From positions 1 through 44,834 of the forward strand of contig CAJUPU010000008.1 of the NCBI GenBank assembly GCA_910588495.1: DNA of 44,834 nucleotides, written 5' to 3'. The stretch is from an uncultured Oscillospiraceae bacterium (lineage in GTDB: Bacteria > Bacillota > Clostridia > Oscillospirales > Oscillospiraceae). The position numbers and the translations under genes were made by a program. Under the pieces are notes generated by a model. It saw only the letters and a program-made list of their open reading frames with translations. It was not told the origin of the DNA and did no database searches. Shown one piece after another: positions 1 to 7,802 of this stretch. The stretch's first letter is position 1. Every line of letters starts with the position of its first letter.

Positions 1-62
1 AGTGCACTATGCAGATACACTTAAAATTCTTCTGCAAATCTTATTATACGAGGAGCTTAGAC

Positions 63-584
63 ATGGCAAGAAAGCGAGTCATTGAGGAGCCGACCCTCAA
101 ATCCTGGGAGGACGTGAACGACGCCCTCCGTCAGATCGCGGAGGCCCAGATCGCGCTGGGCGACATCGAGAGCGATATGCAGAAGCAGATTATCGGGGCC
201 CAGAAGGTGGCCGAGGAGCAGAGCAAGCCCATCAAGGACGCCCAGGCCCGGCTGGAGCGGGAGATCAAGGCATTCGTCACCGAGCACCGGGACGAGATGG
301 GGAAGGCGAAGACCATGACCCTGACCTTCGGCGAGGTGGGCTTCCGGCTCTCCACCTCCATTTCCCTCCCCCGGGCGAAGGAGAAGCTGGAGGAGATCAT
401 CCGCCGCCTGAAGTCGCGCCAGATGCACGACTGCATCGTGGTGGAGGAGAAGATCAGCAAGGACGCCCTGAAGAAGTACGGCGAAGACACGGTCAACGCG
501 GTCGGGGCCACCTGGAAGCAGAGCGACGTCTTCGGCTATGAGGTGAACATCGCCAAGCTGGAGCAGATCAAGGCGGGCGGCTGA
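63..584 (+). CDS. Mu Gam-like host-nuclease inhibitor / DNA-end protection protein
   Basis: 173 aa. The start chosen is the ATG at 63, behind a GAGGAG motif; an in-frame ATG at 9 has no good ribosome-binding site. The protein is charged and helical, with a long coiled-coil-like N-terminal half (residues about 15-85) followed by the TLTFGEVGFRLSTS beta segment and a C-terminal segment ending in a VFGYEVNIAKLEQIK helix. This layout matches the Mu Gam family, which binds double-stranded DNA ends and shields them from RecBCD-type exonucleases (family knowledge). It is the first gene in the window and begins the early/middle cluster followed by GemA. Confidence 0.85.
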   Translation: MARKRVIEEPTLKSWEDVNDALRQIAEAQIALGDIESDMQKQIIGAQKVAEEQSKPIKDAQARLEREIKAFVTEHRDEMGKAKTMTLTFGEVGFRLSTSISLPRAKEKLEEIIRRLKSRQMHDCIVVEEKISKDALKKYGEDTVNAVGATWKQSDVFGYEVNIAKLEQIKAGG

Positions 585-601
585 GAAAGGAGGCCCGAGG
601 A

Positions 602-1051
602 ATGGCAGCAGCACGAACAGGGCGCAAGCAGCCCTCCATCCGCACCCTCTGGGCGATCGCCAAGTCGCCAGAGCTGCACATGACGGATGAAGACCTCCAT
701 GCGGTCGTTTACCGCGAGACCGGGAAGGAGTCCATAAAAGCATTGACCCAGGGTCAGATCAACGAGGTGGCCCGCGTCCTCCAGAATATGAAGGACGGGG
801 TCAGCCGCAGCACCCGCCCCAAGCGCACCGACGAGGGCGGCGACGCCCGCACCATCCAGCAGCGGCGCAAAATCTACGCCCTGACCGAGTCGCTGGGCTG
901 GAACGACAACCCCCAGCGCATCCATGGCTTCGTAAAGCGCATGACCGGCGTCGACCGGCTGGAATGGCTGAACGTGGCCCAGTGCGAGAAGGTGATCGAG
1001 GGGCTCAAGGCGATCCTGAAGCGGCAGGAGCGGAAGGAGGGGGAGGGATGA
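602..1051 (+). CDS. GemA-like phage regulatory protein (Mu gp16 / DUF1018 family)
   Basis: 149 aa, with AAGGAGG just upstream of the ATG. The N-terminal part (IRTLWAIAKSPELHMTDEDLHAVV) and the later SLGWNDNPQRIHGFVKRMTGVDRLEWLN segment are typical of the DUF1018 family to which Mu GemA belongs. GemA is reported to alter host gene expression and DNA supercoiling; the mechanism is poorly known. It follows gam, as in other Mu-like phages, and its TGA overlaps the next gene's ATG. Assignment rests on these conserved segments and on gene order. Confidence 0.8.
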   Translation: MAAARTGRKQPSIRTLWAIAKSPELHMTDEDLHAVVYRETGKESIKALTQGQINEVARVLQNMKDGVSRSTRPKRTDEGGDARTIQQRRKIYALTESLGWNDNPQRIHGFVKRMTGVDRLEWLNVAQCEKVIEGLKAILKRQERKEGEG

Positions 1052-1425
1052 GGGCGGCGAGTGACCAGGACATCCTGGCTGCGCTGGGCGGCATCATTGA
1101 GATGCAGCGCACCGCCCGGAGCGATGTGGAGGTCTGTGCCGAGACCGGGCTTGTGTTCCTCCGCATCTATTACCAGAAGCTCCCGGAGTCCGTCGCCCGC
1201 CGCCTTACGGAGCTCAACCCGGTCGCGCTGGCGGCTATCCCCGGGGCGACCGGGCACAACGGTTCCGAGAAGGCCCGGAAGAACATCACCTCAAGCGTGG
1301 CGAGCGACGCGGCCTTTGCCCAGGTCATCCGGGCAGCGAACATCTACCGCAAGAAGCTGGGCCTCGGCCCCCTGGGGGCCGACGGCAAACCAGGGCAGAC
1401 GGAAGGAGGCAGCAACAGTGAGTAA
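1048..1425 (+). CDS. Phage protein of unknown function
   Basis: 125 aa, starting at an ATG that overlaps the stop of the GemA-like gene (ATGA), behind a very purine-rich GGAGGGGGAGGG stretch. A longer in-frame reading from 964 lies inside the previous gene and is less likely. The protein is mostly helical and soluble, with no transmembrane segment or obvious catalytic motif; the C-terminal tail is Gly-rich. I do not recognise the family. Position among early genes suggests a role in regulation or replication, which is only an inference. Confidence 0.7.
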   Translation: MRAASDQDILAALGGIIEMQRTARSDVEVCAETGLVFLRIYYQKLPESVARRLTELNPVALAAIPGATGHNGSEKARKNITSSVASDAAFAQVIRAANIYRKKLGLGPLGADGKPGQTEGGSNSE

Positions 1426-1654
1426 CAGCGAACAGGCCGGGCGCGTGTGCCCGATCTGCGGCAGGAGGTACACGGAGCGGCCCGCCCTCTCCCGGGCGGA
1501 CAACGCCACGGACATTTGTCCGGACTGTGGGATGATGGAGGCCCTGGCCTCCATCCCCCGAAGGCGGGAGGGGCCCGCCGAGCGCACCCGGAGGGCCGTG
1601 TACGCCACAGGCAACAGGTGGGCGATTGAAAACTTCAACGCCACCCACGGCTGA
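1418..1654 (+). CDS. Small zinc-ribbon-like phage protein (GTG start)
   Basis: 78 aa. There is no ATG near the beginning; GTG at 1418 follows GGAAGGAGG with 8-base spacing and is the supported start. It overlaps the end of the preceding gene by 8 bases in a different frame. Two CxxC knuckles are visible, CPICGRRY (residues about 10-17) and CPDCGMME (about 36-43), consistent with one bound zinc ion. The remainder is basic. Such small zinc-binding proteins are common in phage early regions; a specific function cannot be named. Confidence 0.7.
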   Translation: MSNSEQAGRVCPICGRRYTERPALSRADNATDICPDCGMMEALASIPRRREGPAERTRRAVYATGNRWAIENFNATHG

Positions 1655-1666
1655 GAGGGGGCTCAC

Positions 1667-1849
1667 ATGGCCGGAGTATATAAGGGCCGGTACTGCGCCC
1701 GCTTCTACTGCGACAAGGTTCGTGAGCGGCGATGCTGCGCTGACTGCTGGCGTCGCAAGGCCCGGAAGTGTCGCGGGGCCTGTCAGAATGACCCGAGTCG
1801 GTGCGGATTGCAGGGCAAGCCCTCGGAGAGGAGGCGGCGGTCATGCTGA
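1667..1849 (+). CDS. Very small cysteine- and arginine-rich phage protein
   Basis: 60 aa with eight cysteines and many Arg/Lys residues. The ATG at 1667 follows GAGAGGGGG with short spacing. Cysteines cluster as C-x4-C, CCADC, C-x3-C and later single residues, suggesting metal binding, but no standard motif fits. The tight fit between neighbouring genes and the good ribosome-binding site support coding. The 3' end overlaps the next start by 7 bases. Function unknown. Confidence 0.55.
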   Translation: MAGVYKGRYCARFYCDKVRERRCCADCWRRKARKCRGACQNDPSRCGLQGKPSERRRRSC

Positions 1850-2022
1850 CCATCACCCTCCAGGTGGGAGCTCCGCCCGGTCAGGCGATCGGCGTCAAGG
1901 AGGACATCGCTATGAGACTGGAGCCTCTGGGCGACGTGCGTGTGGTGTCCATCACCGAGGACACGCCGGAGCAGCTCCACGTCGCGGGCTACGGGGCCGC
2001 ACAGGGCCCGCCGAAGCGTTAG
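1843..2022 (+). CDS. Small phage protein of unknown function
   Basis: 59 aa. The ATG at 1843 follows GAGAGGAGG; an upstream in-frame ATG at 1801 lies deeper in the previous gene and lacks a site. The sequence (LTITLQVGAPPGQAIGVK, then RLEPLGDVRVVSITED) alternates beta-like stretches and resembles a small alpha/beta fold. No motif identifies the family. It is part of the co-directional early gene string. Confidence 0.55.
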   Translation: MLTITLQVGAPPGQAIGVKEDIAMRLEPLGDVRVVSITEDTPEQLHVAGYGAAQGPPKR

Positions 2023-2033
2023 GGGGCTGGAAT

Positions 2034-2417
2034 ATGGCAAAGAAACAGAAGCGGCTCACGCAGCGCGAGAAGGCCGAGAGAGCGGCCATTAAAAAGCAAC
2101 TCCAAGCGGACGGAGTCCTCCCGCCCAACAAACCCCGGCTCAATCGAAAGAAGTTCGCCCGGGAAGCGTTCGAGGCGTTTGAAGCGTTCTACACCTCCGA
2201 GCCCATCCGGGCGGAGCTCTCGCTCATTAAGGCGATCGGCTTCATGGTGGGGCCGGACATGAAGGAGGTCTCGCCGGAGGAGGTCGGCGTCCTCAAGCTG
2301 CTCAAGCTCGCGGTTGAGTACAACGTCTTTCTCAGAAAACTTGAGAGCGAGGGCCGCACGAAGTACACCTACGGGGAGCTCATTGACGAGGTCATTCTCC
2401 CCATCACCAACTTATAG
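2034..2417 (+). CDS. Phage protein of unknown function, basic N terminus
   Basis: 127 aa, starting at the ATG at 2034 behind GGGGGCTGG; the open frame reaches back to 1626, but that part overlaps other genes. The first 50 residues are strongly basic (KKQKRLTQREKAERAAIKK), as in a nucleic-acid-binding or disordered tail. The C-terminal part is helical, with acidic stretches. Eleven residues before its stop is the segment TYGELIDEVILPITNL. I do not recognise the family. It lies between the small early genes and the endolysin. Confidence 0.6.
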   Translation: MAKKQKRLTQREKAERAAIKKQLQADGVLPPNKPRLNRKKFAREAFEAFEAFYTSEPIRAELSLIKAIGFMVGPDMKEVSPEEVGVLKLLKLAVEYNVFLRKLESEGRTKYTYGELIDEVILPITNL

Positions 2418-2431
2418 GAGGTAAAACCACC

Positions 2432-3811
2432 ATGGCAAAACTGACACCTGACGCGACGAGGACGGAGTGCGGCCTCGTCATCAACGAGAAGATCATCCCC
2501 TGGGGGGCCAAGTGGCCCAAGGACTCCGGGAAATACAAGAAGGGCCAGAAGTTCAAAGCGGACAAGCGGCTCTCCGGGGGCACCGGCAAGGTGGCGGGCG
2601 TGACCATCCACAACACCAACGACCTGGAGAATGTGGAGGAGGACGCGGAGCAGTACACCCGGGCGACGTGGCCCAACGCCAACATGAACGACGCCCGCGT
2701 CCATTACTATGTGGACGACATCAATGCGTGGCAGAACCTGGAGGACACCGAGGTGGGCTGGCACGCCGGGGACGGCGGCAGCGGCCCGGGGAACGGGACG
2801 ACCATCGCGATCGAGATCATCATGGACGGCTCCGGGAGCAAGGAAGACTTGGGGGCCGAGGCCAACGGCGTCATCCTGGCTGCGCTGCTGCTGAAGAAGT
2901 ACGGCCTGACCGTGGAGCAGCTCTACACGCACAACCACTGGATGGGTCACCCGGACGCGATCGTGCAGGGGGCCCGGAAAAACTGCCCGCTCTACATCCT
3001 CCCCCACTGGGAGCAGTTCAAGGCCAAGGTCGCCGCGAAGCTGGCGGAGCTCAACGGAGCGGGCACAGACGCCCCCACCGAGGAGGCCAAGACGGCGATC
3101 ATGGGCGAGGCCCGGGCCACGGCGCAGCAGATGGCCCTCTACTGCCGGAGCAAGAACGCCGAGCCGAAGATCACCAGCTGCTCCCTTGAGGAGCTGGCGG
3201 AGATGTATCTGGAGGAGGGCAGGGCCGAGGGCGTCCGGGGCGATGTGGCCTGGGCCCAGAGTCTCCATGAGACCGGCTTCTTCAAGTTCGGCGGCATCGT
3301 CCAGCCGGGCCAGAACAACTTCGCGGGCATCGGGGCCCTGAACGGGAACACCCAGGGACAGGCGGCGACGTTCCCCGACCCGCGCACCGGCGTCCGGGCC
3401 CAAATCCAGCACCTGAAGGCATACGCCTCCAAGGAGCCGCTGGTGAACGCTTGCGTCGACCCGCGCTTCTCCCTGGTCACCCGGGGTTCCGCCGAGTTCG
3501 TGGAATGGCTGGGAGCCTCCGACAACCCCCAGGGCAAGGGCTGGGCGGTGCCGGGCAAAGGCTACGGGGCCAGCGTGGTGAAGCTGCTGGGCGCGGTCAT
3601 GGCCCAGGAAACGCCACAAAGCCCCGCAGAGCCCCCGGAGCCCGACCCCCTGGCACAGTTCCCCGAGTGGCAGCGGGAGGGCCTGACGCGGCTTGTGGAG
3701 GCCGGTATCATCAACAGCCCGGACGTCTGGGCAGCTCGCTACGGGACGCCGATCACAGTCGGCGAGATCTTCGGCATCCTGGGCAGGATGTGCCAGACGC
3801 CGGAGGAGTAA
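2432..3811 (+). CDS. Two-domain endolysin: N-acetylmuramoyl-L-alanine amidase plus glucosaminidase-like domain
   Basis: 459 aa with an ideal AGGAGGT site. Residues about 50-200 form an Amidase_2-type domain: VAGVTIHNTND carries the first zinc-ligand His, GWHAGDGG and YTHNHWMGHPDAIVQ carry the core motif, and KNCP is typical of phage amidases. Residues about 250-390 resemble a Flgj/LytG-type glucosaminidase (DVAWAQSLHETGFFKFGG, NNFAGIG, FPDPRTGVRAQIQHLKAY). The last 60 residues, after a Pro/Glu-rich linker, may bind the cell wall. The enzyme should cut peptidoglycan at two bond types to release phage. It sits before the Mor gene rather than directly next to the holin (4259). Confidence 0.9.
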   Translation: MAKLTPDATRTECGLVINEKIIPWGAKWPKDSGKYKKGQKFKADKRLSGGTGKVAGVTIHNTNDLENVEEDAEQYTRATWPNANMNDARVHYYVDDINAWQNLEDTEVGWHAGDGGSGPGNGTTIAIEIIMDGSGSKEDLGAEANGVILAALLLKKYGLTVEQLYTHNHWMGHPDAIVQGARKNCPLYILPHWEQFKAKVAAKLAELNGAGTDAPTEEAKTAIMGEARATAQQMALYCRSKNAEPKITSCSLEELAEMYLEEGRAEGVRGDVAWAQSLHETGFFKFGGIVQPGQNNFAGIGALNGNTQGQAATFPDPRTGVRAQIQHLKAYASKEPLVNACVDPRFSLVTRGSAEFVEWLGASDNPQGKGWAVPGKGYGASVVKLLGAVMAQETPQSPAEPPEPDPLAQFPEWQREGLTRLVEAGIINSPDVWAARYGTPITVGEIFGILGRMCQTPEE

Positions 3812-3829
3812 CAGGAAAGGGGCGCGGGC

Positions 3830-4147
3830 ATGGATGATCTCTCAAAAGAGCTGACCGTTGAGATGCTGCCGGACAACCAATGGAAGCAAGTGGCGGAGGA
3901 GATCGGCATTGAAAATTTCTGCAAGATGCTGAAAATCGTCGGCGGGGCCACCCTTTACATCCCGCAGCTGGACAACATCCTCCGCCCCGTCCGAGACGCC
4001 CGCATCAAGGCCGAGTTCAATGGCTGGAATTACCTCGAATTAGCGAGAAAATACAGCATAACAGACCGGCTGGTTCGGAGCATTTGCGGCCCCGGGAACG
4101 TGGAGGGGCAGCTCGACTTGTTCGGCGAACAGAGTGACACATCTTAG
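3830..4147 (+). CDS. Mor-type transcriptional activator
   Basis: 105 aa, ATG behind AGGAAAGGGG. The N-terminal half is a dimerisation-like region with the GGATLYIPQLDNILRP segment; the C-terminal half has a helix-turn-helix-like stretch (NYLELARKYSITDRLVRSIC). Both features mark the Mor/C family of Mu, which activates middle or late promoters by binding a dyad and contacting RNA polymerase (family knowledge). It is the last gene before a strong terminator and the late operon, exactly where an activator of late genes is expected. Mu has two related activators (Mor and C); only one is seen here. Confidence 0.85.
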   Translation: MDDLSKELTVEMLPDNQWKQVAEEIGIENFCKMLKIVGGATLYIPQLDNILRPVRDARIKAEFNGWNYLELARKYSITDRLVRSICGPGNVEGQLDLFGEQSDTS

Positions 4148-4158
4148 AAATAATTCTC

Positions 4159-4183
4159 TGAAATGCTTCATGCGGACATTTCA
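4159..4183 (+). promoter_or_regulatory. Perfect 7-bp dyad (TGAAATG / CATTTCA), candidate Mor-type activator site
   Basis: TGAAATG at 4159-4165 and CATTTCA at 4177-4183 form a perfect inverted repeat with an 11-base centre, in the only real intergenic gap before the late genes and directly after the Mor gene. A CATAGT hexamer at 4191-4196 could be a weak -10, but the resulting transcript would begin inside the terminator; TATGCT at 4235-4240, after the terminator, is an alternative -10, though the dyad would then be about 75 bases upstream. Binding by the Mor-like protein is an inference. Confidence 0.4.
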
Positions 4184-4200
4184 CGAAAAGCATAGTACCC

Positions 4201-4235
4201 TAAGACTACAGGCTTCGCCTGTAGTCTTATTTTTT
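4201..4235 (+). terminator. Rho-independent terminator between Mor-like gene and late operon
   Basis: A 13-bp perfect stem (4201-4213 with 4217-4229) with a TTC loop is followed by a run of T residues to 4235. It separates the early/middle transcript from the late genes. The stem is symmetrical enough to act on either strand, but only the plus strand has active genes here. Confidence 0.88.
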
Positions 4236-4258
4236 ATGCTTGAAGGAGGCAGAAAAAC

Positions 4259-4780
4259 ATGAACATGGAGATCATCACCAGCGCGGCGAGCACCGCACTC
4301 GCCAACATCGTCCTGGCCGTCATCGCCCTGGCCGGGGCCTATGCGGTCTACTACATCCGGCTGGCCGGGGCCCAGGTGAAGGCGCAGACGAAGAAGATCG
4401 AGGACGAGAGTGCTCGGGCACTTCTGGAGGACGCCCTGGACGACGTGGAGCGGCTGGCGACCAAGGCGGTCGGCTACACGGAGCAGACTGTGGCGAAAGC
4501 CCTCCGGGAAGCGGTCAAGGCCGGAACAGGCGACCGGGAGAAGCTCCTGGCCCTGGGCCGGGACGTCTTCAATGAGGTCAAGCGCGAGATCGGGCCGGAG
4601 ACGCAGGAGATCATCGTGAAGCACCTGGGCAGCTTCGACCACTATCTGGAGCAGTGCATTGAGAACGCCGTCCTCAAGATCAAACAGGCCGACCCCTATA
4701 TTACACTCCCTGGGGCCCTGGTGGACGGCGTCGGCGAGGCCGAGCTGAAGGAGGGCGTCGGCGGAGCTGTCGCTGAGTAA
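4259..4780 (+). CDS. Holin, LLH-type
   Basis: 173 aa with GAAGGAGG before the ATG. One hydrophobic segment lies near the N terminus (residues about 10-32, LANIVLAVIALAGAYAVYYI), followed by a long charged helical region with VERLATKAVGYTEQT and EIIVKHLGSFDHYLEQCIE. This one-membrane-segment plus coiled-coil layout is that of the LLH holin family in Firmicute phages. The protein should oligomerise in the cytoplasmic membrane and time lysis with the endolysin at 2432. It is the first gene of the late operon. Confidence 0.75.
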   Translation: MNMEIITSAASTALANIVLAVIALAGAYAVYYIRLAGAQVKAQTKKIEDESARALLEDALDDVERLATKAVGYTEQTVAKALREAVKAGTGDREKLLALGRDVFNEVKREIGPETQEIIVKHLGSFDHYLEQCIENAVLKIKQADPYITLPGALVDGVGEAELKEGVGGAVAE

Positions 4781-4790
4781 GGAGGGCCCC

Positions 4791-5135
4791 ATGGACGTCA
4801 TCCAAATCACCGCCGTTATCGGCGCAGCGGCGTCGCTGCTCTGCACCCTGGTCGTTGGAGCCCTGACCTACTTCTTCAAGAAGACGCTGACCTCCTTAGA
4901 GGACGCGGACAAGAAGAACGCCGCCGACATCCAGGCAGAGGCCCGGAAGCGGGAGCAGGAGCTGAAGGAGCTGATCGGCCAGTTCAACGACCTGAAGAGC
5001 GATATGCCTCTGGTCTACACCTTGCGGGAGGACTTCATCCGCAGCATGAACAGCGTCGACCACAATATCAGCGGGCTCGACCAGAAGCTCGATCAAGTTC
5101 TCCGGCTTATGACATCCTTCGGAAAGGAGGGGTAA
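4791..5135 (+). CDS. Small membrane protein with coiled coil (Mu gp25-position / second lysis-region protein)
   Basis: 114 aa; GGAGGG precedes the ATG. There is one N-terminal membrane helix (about residues 5-29, ITAVIGAAASLLCTLVVGALTYFF) and then a heptad-like charged region to the end. Mu-like phages have a DUF2730 membrane protein at this position, with the same layout. It could assist the holin or act as a spanin-like protein, but a Gram-positive host makes a true spanin unlikely. Function is therefore inferred only from topology and place. Confidence 0.65.
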   Translation: MDVIQITAVIGAAASLLCTLVVGALTYFFKKTLTSLEDADKKNAADIQAEARKREQELKELIGQFNDLKSDMPLVYTLREDFIRSMNSVDHNISGLDQKLDQVLRLMTSFGKEG

Positions 5136-5138
5136 ATT

Positions 5139-5462
5139 ATGGCCTTTATGGACGAGACCACCGAGCTGGAGGTGGAGAAGAACAAAGCAATCCGGGGCTA
5201 TATCGTGCGGGCCCTGGCCCGGGGCAACAACGGGGCCCTGCTGGTTCGACAGATCGTCAACGCGCTCATGGCGGACAACCTCATTATAACCCCGGACATT
5301 GGCAAGTATCTCAAGTACCTGGAGGACGGCGGCTACATCGAGTTCACCAGCCGCTCCGTCAACGCCTACAACGCCTACCGGAAGGACGCCGTGGTGCAGC
5401 TCACCAAGAAGGGCATCGACTTGGTGGAGGACACCATCCAGGATGGTGGGGTCAATGTCTGA
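5139..5462 (+). CDS. Mu gp26-like winged-helix protein
   Basis: 107 aa, with AAGGAGGGG upstream. The fold suggested by the sequence is a winged helix: RGYIVRALARG, then LLVRQIVNALM, then a helix and the wing-like GGYIEFTSR segment. Mu gp26-type proteins have the same size and lie just before the gp27 small-terminase-like gene, as here. A DNA-binding role in packaging or regulation is plausible but not proven. Its end overlaps the next start by 8 bases. Confidence 0.65.
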   Translation: MAFMDETTELEVEKNKAIRGYIVRALARGNNGALLVRQIVNALMADNLIITPDIGKYLKYLEDGGYIEFTSRSVNAYNAYRKDAVVQLTKKGIDLVEDTIQDGGVNV

Positions 5463-6027
5463 AAAGAAACGCCGAAGAGGTCGTGTACACTCCACCATAG
5501 ACGACCTCCCGGAGCCCCTCAAGTCGCAGTTCGAGGTAAAGCTGGCAAACCCGGCGAACACCTACAACGAGCTCTCCGAGTGGCTGAAGGGCGAGGGCTA
5601 CTCCATCAGCAAGTCGGCGATTGGCCGGTACGCAGTACGGACGAGGGAGGCCGCGCAGCGCGTGGCCGAAACCCTCCAGCGCACCCAGGCGATCGCCCAG
5701 GCCGTGGAAGCGCACCCCGATCTGGACTACACCAAGGCGGCGGAGCTGGTGCTTATGGACGGCCTCATGCAGCGGGTCAGCACCGCCGAGGAGGAATTTG
5801 ACGAAATGCCGCTGGATAAGGCCGGGCGGCTGATTGCATCCCTGGCCCGAAACGCCACCTACGAAAAGCGCGTCCGGGCCGATCTGAAGAAGAAGGCGGA
5901 GCTGGCCTTTGAACAGATGGAGGCGGAGCTCATGGCGGCGATCAAGCAGCACCCGGAGCTGGCGGGTGAGCTGCACGACGTCCTGGCCCGGGCGCGGGAG
6001 AAGGTGTTGACGGATGGGGAAGATTGA
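5455..6027 (+). CDS. Mu gp27-like protein (DUF3486), probable small terminase subunit
   Basis: 190 aa from ATG 5455, with GGTGGGG upstream; an upstream open reading lies within the previous gene. The N-terminal RRGRVHSTIDDLPEPLK and following GEGYSISKSAIGRYAVR form the DUF3486 signature, a helix-turn-helix likely to bind phage DNA. The rest is helical with charged repeats. By position directly ahead of the large terminase it should recognise the packaging site near the phage end. The 3' end overlaps the large terminase start by 14 bases, implying translational coupling. Confidence 0.8.
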   Translation: MSEKKRRRGRVHSTIDDLPEPLKSQFEVKLANPANTYNELSEWLKGEGYSISKSAIGRYAVRTREAAQRVAETLQRTQAIAQAVEAHPDLDYTKAAELVLMDGLMQRVSTAEEEFDEMPLDKAGRLIASLARNATYEKRVRADLKKKAELAFEQMEAELMAAIKQHPELAGELHDVLARAREKVLTDGED

Positions 6028-7789
6028 CCTGAAGGAATACCTGGAGCGACTGGAGGAGCCGGAAGACCGGGAAGCAGTCGCCAACCGTGACTACCAGCGG
6101 GAGCTCTTTCTCGAATATGTTGTCCGCGACAGCAATTTCCCCGAGCGTCGGGCGGAGCTTCTCCGGGACTTCAAGGCCGGGCAGGAGCTGACCGGGCCGA
6201 AGGGACTGCGCCGGAAGCTGGGGGCGATCGACCTGGAGTATTTTGGGCGGGCCTACCTCGCCCACTACTTTGTCCGAAAATCCCCCGCGTTCCACGGCGA
6301 GCTCGACCGCATCTGGCGGGAGGGCGTCCTGAAGGGGCTCGACCCCACCGTCGCCGCGAAGGAGATCAGCCGGGCGGACGGATGCAGGAGGGCGATCGAA
6401 GCCCCCCGTGGCCACGCCAAGAGCACGACCTTTACCTTCAAGGACTCCATCCACGCGGCGGTCTATGCCTACAAGCACTACGAGATCATCCTCTCCGACA
6501 GCTCCGAACAGGCCGAGGGCTTCCTGGCGGACATCAAGACCGAGTTTGAGGAGAACGCAGCTCTCCAGGAGGACTTCGGGGAGCTGGAGGGGAAGGTCTG
6601 GAAGTCGTCGGTCATCCTGACCGCCAACGGGGTCAAGATCGAGGCGATCGGTTCCGGCAAGAAAATCCGTGGTCGCCGCCACAAGCAGTGGAGGCCCGAC
6701 CTCATCGTCTGCGACGATCTGGAGAACGACGAGAACGTCAACACGCCGGAGCAGCGCAAGAAGCTCCGGGACTGGTTTTATAAGGCGGTCTCCAAGGCTG
6801 GCGACACCTACACGGACATCGTCTACATCGGGACGCTGCTGCACTTTGACGCGCTGCTGGCCAACGTCGCCAAAAACCCCAGCTACAAGGCGGTCAAGTA
6901 CCGGGGCGTCATCAGCTTCGCCGCCAACAGCGAGCTCTGGGACACCTGGGAGAGCATCTTCACCGACCTCGCCAACGAGAACCGGCAGGATGAAGCCCGG
7001 GCTTTCTATGAGGCGAACCGGGAGGCAATGCTGGAGGGCACCGCCGTCCTCTGGGAAGAAAAGCTGTCCTATTACGACCTCATGGTTATCCGTATCTCCG
7101 AGGGCGAGGCCAGTTTTAACAGCGAAATCCAGAACGACCCCATTGACCCGGAAAACTGCACCTTCCAGGAGGAGTGGTTTGACTTCTGGGACGACGACGG
7201 GAAGCAGCAGCCGGACTTCTCTGACCCCCGCTTCCTGTTCATCGGGGCCAACGACCCCTCCCTGGGCAAGAACAAGAAGTCGGACACCAGCTCCATTTTC
7301 GCGCTGGCCAAGGATACCGTCACCGGCTATATCTACGTCGTGATCGCGGACGTGGCCCGGCGAAAGCCCGACCAGATTATCGAGGACGCGCTGGAGGCGA
7401 GCCGCCGCCTGAAGCGGGACTTCAAACGGCCCTACTACAAATTCGGCGTGGAGACGGTGCAGTTCCAGTATTACTTCGCGGAGATCATGCGGCAGCGGGC
7501 GGCGGAGGCTGGCGAATACCTTCCCATTGAGGAGATCAACAGCACCCAGAATAAAGACGCCCGCATCCAGTCGCTGCAGCCCTTCGTCAAGAACGGCTAC
7601 GTCAAGTTCAGCAAGAAGCACAAGACCCTCCTGAAGCAAATGACTGAGTACCCTATGGGCAAGAACGACGACGCCCCGGACGGGCTCCAGATGGCCGTGA
7701 AGCTGGCCCTGGACATCAAGGTCGGTCGGAGGGTCGAATACAAAAGCGTCGTCGCCCGCGCCCTGGACTTCCGGCGCGGAGCCTACTAA
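6014..7789 (+). CDS. Terminase large subunit (Mu gp28 type)
   Basis: 591 aa. The ATPase domain has a Walker A-like APRGHAKST (residues 130-138) and a Walker B LIVCDDLE (230-237), then a coupling-like YIGTLLH segment. The C-terminal RNase H-like nuclease region begins at FIGANDPSLGKNKKSD and continues through ADVARRKPDQIIED, matching the acidic residues of headful terminases. It packages DNA into the prohead from the Mu-like end and cuts it after a headful. Length and both domains appear complete, with no frameshift. It is followed by a methyltransferase, an uncommon insertion in this module. Confidence 0.95.
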   Translation: MGKIDLKEYLERLEEPEDREAVANRDYQRELFLEYVVRDSNFPERRAELLRDFKAGQELTGPKGLRRKLGAIDLEYFGRAYLAHYFVRKSPAFHGELDRIWREGVLKGLDPTVAAKEISRADGCRRAIEAPRGHAKSTTFTFKDSIHAAVYAYKHYEIILSDSSEQAEGFLADIKTEFEENAALQEDFGELEGKVWKSSVILTANGVKIEAIGSGKKIRGRRHKQWRPDLIVCDDLENDENVNTPEQRKKLRDWFYKAVSKAGDTYTDIVYIGTLLHFDALLANVAKNPSYKAVKYRGVISFAANSELWDTWESIFTDLANENRQDEARAFYEANREAMLEGTAVLWEEKLSYYDLMVIRISEGEASFNSEIQNDPIDPENCTFQEEWFDFWDDDGKQQPDFSDPRFLFIGANDPSLGKNKKSDTSSIFALAKDTVTGYIYVVIADVARRKPDQIIEDALEASRRLKRDFKRPYYKFGVETVQFQYYFAEIMRQRAAEAGEYLPIEEINSTQNKDARIQSLQPFVKNGYVKFSKKHKTLLKQMTEYPMGKNDDAPDGLQMAVKLALDIKVGRRVEYKSVVARALDFRRGAY

Positions 7790-7802
7790 GGAGGCGAGAG
7801 CT

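Noticed and set aside
57..743. Long minus-strand open frames opposite phage genes
   Set aside because: GC-rich shadow frames without ribosome-binding sites; the plus-strand gene family is recognised.
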